Assembly (NCBI GenBank): GCA_024653985.1
Contig: JANLIS010000119.1
Location: forward strand, 1 to 7,957
Length of the DNA: 7,957 bases
Source: Candidatus Roizmanbacteria bacterium
GTDB lineage: Bacteria > Patescibacteriota > Microgenomatia > UBA1406 > GWC2-37-13
Direction of reading: 5' to 3'
Within the stretch, counting starts at the first letter, position 1; each line of letters starts with the position of its first letter. Position numbers and translations under genes: made by a program. A model generated the notes under the pieces. That model made no database searches. It was not told the DNA's origin and saw nothing but the letters and a program-made list of their open reading frames with translations. Below are positions 1 to 5,257 of the stretch, piece by piece.

Positions 1-5
1 TCACC

Positions 6-36
6 AAAAAAAATCCCGCCTTCCGGCGGGATTTTT
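6..36 (-). terminator. Rho-independent terminator, probably bidirectional
   Basis: A perfect 12-bp stem (9-20 with 25-36) closes on a TTCC loop; its core is CCCGCC/GGCGGG. Read on the minus strand the stem runs into a tract of eight T (complement of 6-13), starting 18 bases after the stop codon of the DsbA-like gene, so it should end the leftward transcription unit. On the plus strand the stem is followed by TTTTTATTT, so it could also stop rightward transcription entering from outside the window. Confidence 0.88.
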
Positions 37-54
37 ATTTAACCTGAATTGACC

Positions 55-861
55 TTATTGAGCTTGACCTTGAGCTTCAAGATTGAAGATTTTATCATGC
101 CATTTCCAAAACTTACCCTGGTCAGCCGCACATAGCGAAGCTTCAGCTGCTTTAAGCGCCTGTGGGTGAATTTGGGTCAAAGGGAATTGTTTTAAGTACA
201 AAGTAACATCATTCTTATATTCGCTTAACACCTGTTTAACGGTTGGTAAAGCCCGGATACAAAATGGACATTCAAAGTCCGAAAATTCAAGAATCGTAAT
301 CTTGCCGTTTTTAGCCCCGGTTGGAATCATGTTGCTGACATCAACCTGTTTTGGAGCAGGATTAAAGGCAATATTCTGTGGGTCAGAACAATATTTCTGC
401 AATTCTTCCGAATAACTTGTACATTCTGATGAAGAAGTTCCGGCTAATTGTCTGTCAATTATTTCTTTGAAAAATTGGAAAGGAAAGGCCCCGGCTAAAA
501 ATTGACCGTTAATAAAGAATCCCGGTGTTCCCTGGACCCCTAAAGCGGTACCGTAAGCGGCATCTTTATCTACCAAGGTCTTTTTTTCACCGGAATCTAA
601 ACATTTATTAAATTTTCCCGTATTTAGGCCAAGTTCTTTAGCATATTTTTTAAGATTGGGAACAGAGATAGGTGATTCTTGCTGAGCGACTGCAGTTCCA
701 TCAGCACTTCCGGAATTAATTCTTTTCTCCAGTGAAAACATTTTGACGGTTATAAAGATGAGAAAAAGAGTGATCACTCCCATCATCACATATAGGATGT
801 TGTTGTTTGGTTGGGAATACATAACTGGCGACTGAACAGGCCCTTTTTTTGTTTTAGGCAT
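55..861 (-). CDS. Membrane-anchored DsbA/thioredoxin-like oxidoreductase with circularly permuted domain order
   Basis: This 268-residue protein probably catalyses thiol-disulfide exchange on the outer face of the membrane. Residues 1-21 are polar and basic, 22-43 form one transmembrane helix, and 44-63 are a linker. Residues 64-140 match the part that is normally the C-terminal half of DsbA-like (Thioredoxin_4-type) domains: a helical segment with F84 and C87 (FNKCLDSG), the cis-Pro strand GTPGFFING (P113) and the GAFPF turn. A linker (141-185) with C147 and C158 follows. Residues 186-268 then match the normal N-terminal half: a beta strand, FSDFECPFC with active-site cysteines C198 and C201, FPLTQIHP, and C244 in a CAADQGKFW-like helix. 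The chain stops right after this helix, so all canonical motifs are present once but in swapped order. The ATG start gives the basic N-terminus before the helix; no Shine-Dalgarno is visible. It is probably co-transcribed with the upstream tRNA-binding gene (39-base gap) and is followed by a terminator. The family call is firm; activity of the permuted form is inferred. Confidence 0.85.
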   Translation of the reverse strand: MPKTKKGPVQSPVMYSQPNNNILYVMMGVITLFLIFITVKMFSLEKRINSGSADGTAVAQQESPISVPNLKKYAKELGLNTGKFNKCLDSGEKKTLVDKDAAYGTALGVQGTPGFFINGQFLAGAFPFQFFKEIIDRQLAGTSSSECTSYSEELQKYCSDPQNIAFNPAPKQVDVSNMIPTGAKNGKITILEFSDFECPFCIRALPTVKQVLSEYKNDVTLYLKQFPLTQIHPQALKAAEASLCAADQGKFWKWHDKIFNLEAQGQAQ

Positions 862-900
862 ATGTTTATTGAAAATCGTAAATTGGTAATTAAAAATTAT

Positions 901-1239
901 TTACCTAATAACTGTACCGGTTTTTAAATTTTTGTCAAGGGGGATAAGTACCAATTTTTCCGGAACATCGGCAACTAATATCATTCCATTAGAATCTTTA
1001 CCCATCATTTGTTTTGGTTCAAGATTAGCAAGAACAATATATTTATTACCAAGTAAGTCTGCAGGTTGGTAGGTTGGAGCAAGTCCTGATAAAATTTCGA
1101 CGACACCATAATCTTCGCCAAGATCGACTTTCAAGACGATTAATTTTTTAGATCCCTCAAGAAGAGAAGCTTCTAACACTTCACCAACCCGCAAATCAAG
1201 TTTCGCAAAATCCGAAAAAGCAATCATGTCCTTTTTCAT
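901..1239 (-). CDS. Stand-alone tRNA-binding OB-fold protein (MetRS C-terminal / Trbp111-like)
   Basis: This 112-residue protein is one EMAPII/Trbp111-type tRNA-binding domain, the module found at the C-terminus of many methionyl-tRNA synthetases and as free proteins (Trbp111, CsaA). Such domains bind the outside of the tRNA elbow and improve tRNA capture by synthetases. Visible motifs in order are FAKLDLRVGEV, a basic GSKKLIVLKVDLGE strand, ILSGLAPTYQPADLLG, then NLEPKQMMGKDSNGMILVA, which fits the family signature (NLkPrkmmGveSxGMiLaa). There is no catalytic synthetase domain in the gene. The ATG at 1239 is preferred: a TTG 51 bases upstream would add 17 residues encoded partly by repeat DNA, and an ATG four codons further in (1227) would leave almost no leader. 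No clear Shine-Dalgarno is seen. It follows alaS after 120 bases of repeat-rich DNA. Automatic annotation would probably call it the MetRS beta subunit; its synthetase partner is not shown here. Confidence 0.85.
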   Translation of the reverse strand: MKKDMIAFSDFAKLDLRVGEVLEASLLEGSKKLIVLKVDLGEDYGVVEILSGLAPTYQPADLLGNKYIVLANLEPKQMMGKDSNGMILVADVPEKLVLIPLDKNLKTGTVIR

Positions 1240-1284
1240 ATTTTTATTTTGATAATTAACTTTGTTATCCCCTTGAAGAATAGG

Positions 1285-1320
1285 ATCCAAAAACGCTTGG
1301 ATTCCCGCCTGCGCGGGAAT
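1285..1320. repeat. dRS3-like dispersed palindrome with an adjoining inverted repeat
   Basis: ATTCCCGC (1301-1308) and GCGGGAAT (1313-1320) form a perfect 8-bp inverted repeat around CTGC. The 20-mer fits ATTCCC-N8-GGGAAT, the consensus of the short dRS3 repeat known from Neisseria and resembling dispersed repeats in other bacteria. A second inverted repeat, ATCCAA (1285-1290) with TTGGAT (1297-1302), abuts and slightly overlaps it. It is much more GC-rich than its surroundings. No T-tract follows on either strand, so it is not a standard terminator, though it could form an RNA hairpin in the leader of the tRNA-binding gene. Confidence 0.65.
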
Positions 1321-1334
1321 GACAATTTGATAAA

Positions 1335-1352
1335 CAGTTAACTAGTTAACTG
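1335..1352. repeat. Perfect 18-bp palindrome made of AGTTAACT twice
   Basis: CAGTTAACTAGTTAACTG equals its own reverse complement over all 18 bases. It can also be read as two direct copies of the palindromic octamer AGTTAACT (1336-1343 and 1344-1351). It lies 7 bases beyond the alaS stop codon, in the gap before the tRNA-binding gene. It could be an operator for a dimeric regulator, part of a dispersed repeat or a cruciform-prone site; nothing in the sequence decides. Confidence 0.5.
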
Positions 1353-1359
1353 ATATTCA

Positions 1360-3165
1360 TTATTTGGCGTAAATTCTATATAGATTGCTTCCTATTTTCT
1401 CAAATTTATAAATCTCTATTTTACCAATTTCAGAAGTATTTTTGACGTGAGGTCCGCCACAAAACTCTTTTGAGTAAGCCGCTTGTGGTGAGCTTGCCGA
1501 ACCAACAAAATATACCTTGACCATGTCCGGATATTTTTCCCGGAAAAAAGATTTTGCTCCAAGTTTCATTGCTTCTTCCTTTGGAATGATCTTAAATTCA
1601 ACAGGAAGTGACTCTTTTATTTTGCTGTTAATAATTTCTTCTACTTTTTTAATTTGTTCCCCGGTCGGTTTTAAAGTTGAAGCAAAATCAAACCGCAACC
1701 TCTCAGTCGTTATATTTGATCCTTCTTGTCTTATATCCGATCCGACGACATCAAACAGTGCTTGATGAAGTAGGTGAGTTGCAGTGTGATATTTTATCGT
1801 TTGTTCCGAGTGATCGGCAAGTCCACCTTTAAATTTTCCAGCCGAACCAGAACGAGATAGCTCCTTATGTTTTTCAAACTCAGCTCGGAACTTATCTCTA
1901 TTAACTTTCTTGTTTTGAGAGATGAATATTTCTTCTAACAGTTCAAGTGGTAAACCATATGACTGGTAAAAATAAAAGGCTTTATTTTCCAATTCTTTTT
2001 CATCAGTATTTTTAATTTCGTTCATTCCACGAGTCAATGCCTTTCCAAATTTATTCATTTCTTCCTGAATAATTGGAGTAATAGTTTCTACATCATTTTT
2101 AAAATCAAAATATACTGTTCCGTAGGTGTTAACAACACTTTGAATTAGTGCGTCAAGAGAAAACATCTCCTTAATTTCAACTCCGATTTTATGTAGATTA
2201 AAAGAAGCCTTGCGGAGCAATCTTCGCAAAACATACCCCTGTTCTTTATTTGAAGGCATGATACCTTGTTTAATCAGAAAAGTTGACGTTTTGAGATGGT
2301 CAGAGATAATCCTCATTTCTTTTTTATTGTCTTTATATTTTTTTCCTGTCAATTTTTCCAGAGCCAAAATAATTTTTATAAAAACATTAGTTTCAAATAA
2401 ATCATTCTTATCTTCAATCGCCATGGTAATTCTTTCTAACCCGCCACCAAAATCAACGTTCATAGCAGGTAATTCTGAAAAAGTACCATCAACATTCTTC
2501 TTGTACTGCATGAATACAGAGTTTCCGATTTCAATAAAACGACCACAGTCACAGTTGGTGTGGCATTTGTTACCAAATTTGAAATCATGTTTAACTTCTG
2601 TGAATTCATAAAAAACTTCTGAATCAGGTCCGCCCGGTTCACCAGGAGGCATATTATCAGGAACTCCAGCCCTAGACCACCAATTTTTTTCAGGTCCATA
2701 TTGTGAAATATGACTTTCTGGTATGCCTAAACTTTTCCATATTTTTATAGACTCATCATCGGCTGGTAAATTATTTTTTTTGTCACCGGCAAATACGGTT
2801 ACATAAAGTTTTTCTTTCGGTATTTTTAACTCTTCGGTTAAGAATTTCCAGAACCACGTCAATTGTTCCTTCTTAAAATAATCTCCGAGAGACCAATTGC
2901 CCATCATTTCAAAAAAAGTATCGTGACGATTGTCTCCGACTTCCTCAATATCTTGGGCCCTGATACAAGGTTGAATATCAAAAACTCGACTACCTAATGG
3001 GTGCGGTTCGCCCAGTAAATAGGGCACCAGTTGTTGCATACCGGATCCTGTAAATAGTGTTGTAGAATCATTTTGTGGTACTAGGGGGATTGCCGGAATT
3101 TCCTTATGACCGTTTTTTACCCAAAAATCAGCAAATTTTTTTCTAAGTTGGACATGAGTTAACAT
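1360..3165 (-). CDS. alaS: Alanyl-tRNA synthetase, short form lacking the C-terminal C-Ala/DHHA1 domain
   Basis: This class II synthetase charges tRNA-Ala with alanine in the cytoplasm. Its 601 residues compare with about 875 in typical bacterial AlaRS. The catalytic core spans about 1-250: FTGSGMQQLVPYLLG, motif 2 with R69 and HDTFFEMMGNWSLGDYF (81-97), and motif 3 GGGLERI (240-246). The tRNA-recognition helical region runs to about 440. The editing domain (about 450-601) keeps the four expected zinc ligands: H460 and H464 (HTATHLLH), C569 and H573. It reads CGGPHV where CGGTHV is usual. The chain ends after the editing domain, so the oligomerisation/tRNA-elbow-binding C-Ala part is absent. 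The usual GPCGPCSE loop is replaced by GEPGGPDSE (175-183), and a Cys-rich segment CHTNCDC (201-207) precedes an IEIGNSVFMQ motif with Gly where Trp is usual. The last residues (YRIYAK) and the TAA are followed by repeats, not by a broken DHHA1 frame, so the short form seems natural. The ATG start fits the conserved N-terminus. Confidence 0.95.
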   Translation of the reverse strand: MLTHVQLRKKFADFWVKNGHKEIPAIPLVPQNDSTTLFTGSGMQQLVPYLLGEPHPLGSRVFDIQPCIRAQDIEEVGDNRHDTFFEMMGNWSLGDYFKKEQLTWFWKFLTEELKIPKEKLYVTVFAGDKKNNLPADDESIKIWKSLGIPESHISQYGPEKNWWSRAGVPDNMPPGEPGGPDSEVFYEFTEVKHDFKFGNKCHTNCDCGRFIEIGNSVFMQYKKNVDGTFSELPAMNVDFGGGLERITMAIEDKNDLFETNVFIKIILALEKLTGKKYKDNKKEMRIISDHLKTSTFLIKQGIMPSNKEQGYVLRRLLRKASFNLHKIGVEIKEMFSLDALIQSVVNTYGTVYFDFKNDVETITPIIQEEMNKFGKALTRGMNEIKNTDEKELENKAFYFYQSYGLPLELLEEIFISQNKKVNRDKFRAEFEKHKELSRSGSAGKFKGGLADHSEQTIKYHTATHLLHQALFDVVGSDIRQEGSNITTERLRFDFASTLKPTGEQIKKVEEIINSKIKESLPVEFKIIPKEEAMKLGAKSFFREKYPDMVKVYFVGSASSPQAAYSKEFCGGPHVKNTSEIGKIEIYKFEKIGSNLYRIYAK

Positions 3166-3176
3166 AATAATGTAAA

Positions 3177-3208
3177 ATTATAACATTAAATAATTGTTTC
3201 ATTGTTAA
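3177..3208 (-). promoter_or_regulatory. Possible alaS promoter with near-leaderless transcript
   Basis: On the minus strand a perfect TATAAT -10 box (complement of 3177-3182) lies 11 bases before the alaS ATG. A TTAACA -35-like hexamer (complement of 3203-3208) sits 20 bases further up, a longer spacer than the ideal 17, inside the 8-bp repeat block. Initiation about 7 bases past the -10 box would leave only a few untranslated bases, consistent with the lack of a Shine-Dalgarno. This is a motif match in AT-rich DNA, so support is modest. Confidence 0.35.
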
Positions 3209-3256
3209 ATTGTTTCATTGTTTGGAACAATGGAGCAATGAAGCAATGGAACAATA
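3193..3256. repeat. 64-bp array of 8-bp units that inverts at its centre
   Basis: Four units of ATTGTTNN (ATTGTTTC, ATTGTTAA, ATTGTTTC, ATTGTTTG; 3193-3224) are followed by four units of opposite orientation (GAACAATG, GAGCAATG, AAGCAATG, GAACAATA; 3225-3256). The spacing is exactly 8 bases throughout, and the two halves are imperfect reverse complements able to fold into a long hairpin. It fills most of the divergent gap between alaS and nnrD. Read rightward from the TTG at 3202 it stays open and would add peptide such as WNNGAMKQWNN to NnrD, but this is repeat-encoded. From memory, similar peptides appear in repeat-derived ORFs of other AT-rich genomes. Confidence 0.75.
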
Positions 3257-3264
3257 GAAAATTT

Positions 3265-4125
3265 ATGTTAATAAAAACTTCCGATACTAAAACAGTAAAA
3301 ACTTTTTTAAGTAAGTTGACTTTACCCAAATCAAATTCTCATAAAGGTCAAAATGGTCGGGTCTTAATCATTGGAGGATCTTCCCTTTTCCATTCCGCAT
3401 CCCTTTGGGCAGCTGAAGTGGCTTCTCATTTTTGTGATATGGTTCACTATTCCTCAACAAAGGAAAATCAGGAAATTTTTTTGTCGTTAAAGAAAAAATT
3501 TCAAAATGGCATTATCGTTCCTCAAGAAAAATTGATGGAATATGTAAAAGAAGACAATGTCATTTTGGTTGGATCCGGAATGGTCCGGGAAGGTGAAGAG
3601 TCAAAATATACCTATGATCTAACAAAGTCGTTAATTCAAAATTTTCCCGAAAAACAGTTTTTATTTGATGCCGGAGCCCTTCAAATGATGGAGCCAGATT
3701 GGCTGTTAAAATTGAAAACACCGGCGATTATTACACCTCACCAAAAGGAGTTTGAAAAGCTTTTTGATGTATCGATACATCAAAGCACACTAGATGATAA
3801 GGTTAACCTTGTTAAGACAATTGCAAAAAAATATAAGACAATCATTCTATTAAAAGCAGTTGTTGATATCGTTTCTGATGGTGATAAAGTATATTTGGTT
3901 GAAGGAGGTAATGCCGGTTTGACTAAAGGCGGTACTGGAGATATATTAGCTGGTTTGACGACTGCTTTATCAGCAAATAATTTAGCTTTAATCTCAGCAG
4001 TTTCGGCCTCAATATTGTTAAAGAAAACTGGAGAAAGGCTTTTTCAATCAAAAGGATACTGGTATAATATTAGTAATATTATCGAAACGATCCCTGAAGT
4101 TTTGAAGGAAAATATCAATATATGA
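3265..4125 (+). CDS. nnrD: ADP- or ATP-dependent NAD(P)H-hydrate dehydratase (YjeF C-terminal family)
   Basis: This 286-residue cytoplasmic enzyme belongs to the ribokinase-like YjeF C-terminal family, which uses nucleotide hydrolysis to dehydrate damaged NADHX/NADPHX back to NADH/NADPH. Visible motifs are HKGQNGRVLIIGGS (26-39), VGSGMVREGEE (102-112, the GPG-type loop), FDAGAL (134-139), ITPHQKEF (156-163), LLKAVVDIVSDG (195-206) and GNAGLTKGGTGDILAG (215-230), the last with catalytic Asp226. The NnrE epimerase domain, often fused at the N-terminus, is absent here. The ATG at 3265 is chosen over an upstream TTG at 3202 because the extra 21 residues come from the 8-bp repeat block, and the family homology begins only after it. 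No Shine-Dalgarno is visible. The TGA overlaps the next gene's ATG (ATGA), suggesting coupling. Its codons for residues 167-173 contain a perfect 22-bp palindrome. Nucleotide preference cannot be read from sequence. Confidence 0.88.
   Translation: MLIKTSDTKTVKTFLSKLTLPKSNSHKGQNGRVLIIGGSSLFHSASLWAAEVASHFCDMVHYSSTKENQEIFLSLKKKFQNGIIVPQEKLMEYVKEDNVILVGSGMVREGEESKYTYDLTKSLIQNFPEKQFLFDAGALQMMEPDWLLKLKTPAIITPHQKEFEKLFDVSIHQSTLDDKVNLVKTIAKKYKTIILLKAVVDIVSDGDKVYLVEGGNAGLTKGGTGDILAGLTTALSANNLALISAVSASILLKKTGERLFQSKGYWYNISNIIETIPEVLKENINI
3763..3784. repeat. Perfect 22-bp palindrome inside nnrD
   Basis: All 22 bases equal their reverse complement, with centre TATCGATA at 3770-3777. The flanking GC (3759-3760) and GC (3785-3786) would allow a longer hairpin with two bulged T. 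It encodes FDVSIHQ just after the TPHQKEF motif of NnrD. It may be a chance product, a hairpin or a protein-binding site. Confidence 0.55.
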
Positions 4126-4553
4126 AAAAAGAAACGATCACCGCAATTTTTTTTGGTTTGCTCTTTGGTGCTATCTTGGCGGTCTTTATTTCTTTGAAGA
4201 GCAAGGATATAGAACTGTCCAAAAACAAGGTGATTGCCCCGCCGAAGGAAAAGTCATTGACTAATTTAAACGGCTTGGAAATGCAACCTTTGGAAATATC
4301 GGAACCGGCCAATAATGCGATTTTTGAAAAAGATATCATCCGCTTCAAAGGGACGGCCGCCAAGGATTCGTTGATCGTAATCCAATCTCCCATCAAAGAC
4401 CTGGCTGTGAAAAATACCCAAGGAAAATTTGACCTGGAGTTTCCATTGGCTTTGGGTGAAAACTCCATAAAAATAGTTATCTATCCACAGGAAAAACAAT
4501 TCAGACCACAGGAAAAATATATGAAAGTTTATTATATTGACAGCGAACTATGA
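4122..4553 (+). CDS. Single-pass membrane protein with an extracytoplasmic Ig-like domain
   Basis: This 143-residue protein begins MKKETI, then has one hydrophobic segment (about 5-25), a polar linker rich in Lys and Pro (26-55) and a beta-rich domain (about 57-140). The domain begins LEISEPANNAIFEKDIIRFKG, continues with alternating strands and contains LGENSIKIVIYP. That is the pattern of bacterial Ig-like (glucodextranase-B-type) folds, where an EPxxxxxxxxxxxxxxG opening and an LxxGxNxIxI-type strand recur. The segment is probably an uncleaved signal anchor displaying the domain outside the cell. No catalytic motif or cysteine is seen, so binding or a structural role is more likely than enzyme activity. 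The gene starts inside the nnrD stop (ATGA) and ends inside the next start (ATGA). A weak AAGGA lies 12 bases before its ATG. The specific function is unknown. Confidence 0.75.
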   Translation: MKKETITAIFFGLLFGAILAVFISLKSKDIELSKNKVIAPPKEKSLTNLNGLEMQPLEISEPANNAIFEKDIIRFKGTAAKDSLIVIQSPIKDLAVKNTQGKFDLEFPLALGENSIKIVIYPQEKQFRPQEKYMKVYYIDSEL

Positions 4554-5257
4554 AAAAAATAATTGCATATTGTTATAGTCTTTTGTTGCTGTATTGTCTG
4601 TTGACGAGTTCCTTTGTTTTGGCGCAAACACCTTCTTTGTCATCGGTAGCCTCATCATCTCCAACAGTGGTCGTAGATAAAGATATTCAACAACTGAAGG
4701 ACAAAATAGCCAATAAAGTTTCGGAAATAAGAAAAGAAAACAATAAAGCGATTTCAGGCTTTGTTTTGAATATTGATGGAAACAATATGAAGTTGGATAA
4801 CACAGGAGATGTAAATCAGGTTAAGTTTGATGACACGTTAACCAAAGCATTTAAGGTATTGGGAACAACAAAGAAAGAGATAAAAACAAACGATATTACA
4901 AAAGGCGACTATGCGATCGTTAGCGGAGTTGTCGTCGATAATGTCATCACTGCAAATGTTGTTTTGATTGATGAAAATTTCTTGGTAGATTCGGGAAAGA
5001 TCACCGAGATAAATAAAGATACGTACAATATCAAAGTATTAACCAGCGATAAAAATACTTACAGCTTGGATATTGAAACGGGAACAAAGCAATATTTGAT
5101 CAATATAAAAACATTGGTAAGAGAAGTGATCGGATTCAGTAAATTAAAAGAAGGTGACATGGTTCATTTTGTCGTCAAAAAGACCAGTGAACAAAAAAAC
5201 AATGATTATTCAGGAGTAAAGATCTTGATAATTCCTCAGGAATACTTTATAAAATAA
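4550..5257 (+). CDS. Secreted beta-rich protein with two DUF5666-like repeats
   Basis: This 235-residue protein has a classical signal peptide: MKK, a hydrophobic core (about 5-20) and a likely cleavage after VLA at residue 25. A Ser/Thr/Pro linker (27-41) and a charged helix likely to form a coiled coil (44-66, DIQQLKDKIANKVSEIRKE) follow. Two related beta modules come next, about 67-142 and 147-233. Both open with an SG-hydrophobic-I strand (SGFVLNID, SGKITEIN), have a middle charged strand, then a K-G-D turn before a strand (ITKGDYAIVSG and LKEGDMVHFVV) and end with a V-L/I-I strand. This resembles small OB-like repeats called DUF5666 in secreted bacterial proteins; the assignment is from pattern only. 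It overlaps the Ig-like gene upstream (ATGA) and its TAA shares a base with the secA ATG (TAATG). Function is unknown. It is an export substrate encoded directly before the export motor. Confidence 0.72.
   Translation: MKKIIAYCYSLLLLYCLLTSSFVLAQTPSLSSVASSSPTVVVDKDIQQLKDKIANKVSEIRKENNKAISGFVLNIDGNNMKLDNTGDVNQVKFDDTLTKAFKVLGTTKKEIKTNDITKGDYAIVSGVVVDNVITANVVLIDENFLVDSGKITEINKDTYNIKVLTSDKNTYSLDIETGTKQYLINIKTLVREVIGFSKLKEGDMVHFVVKKTSEQKNNDYSGVKILIIPQEYFIK

Noticed and set aside
55..861. DsbA-like gene read as a frameshifted or chimeric pseudogene, or as two fused partial DsbA copies
   Set aside because: One uninterrupted frame with its own membrane anchor, intact active site and cis-Pro, each motif present exactly once, and a terminator just after the stop. 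Nothing suggests decay; a permuted domain explains it best.
862..900. Separate promoter for the DsbA-like gene
   Set aside because: Only a weak TACGAT-like box is seen in very AT-rich DNA, with no matching -35, so it was not listed.
1240..1290. TTG start extending the tRNA-binding protein by 17 residues
   Set aside because: The extension begins in the inverted repeat next to the dRS3-like element and lies outside the known domain; the ATG at 1239 is sufficient.
1301..1320. Terminator between alaS and the tRNA-binding gene
   Set aside because: The stem is strong but no T-tract follows on the minus strand, so termination is not supported.
1517..1765. Plus-strand open frames across alaS (also 2210-2611)
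   Set aside because: They lie wholly opposite a well-conserved synthetase and their translations show no recognisable domain.
3193..3256. CRISPR array
   Set aside because: Units are only 8 bp, contiguous without spacers, and invert in the middle.
3202..3264. Longer NnrD start at the TTG in the repeat array
   Set aside because: The extra 21 residues are encoded by the 8-bp repeat and do not resemble the family N-terminus; an ATG just past the repeat gives a normal-length enzyme.
5200..5257. SecM-type arrest sequence at the end of the protein before secA
   Set aside because: The C-terminus (IIPQEYFIK) lacks the known FxxxxWIxxxxGIRAGP pattern and has no obvious Pro-Pro or Gly-Pro stall end; only the position is analogous.
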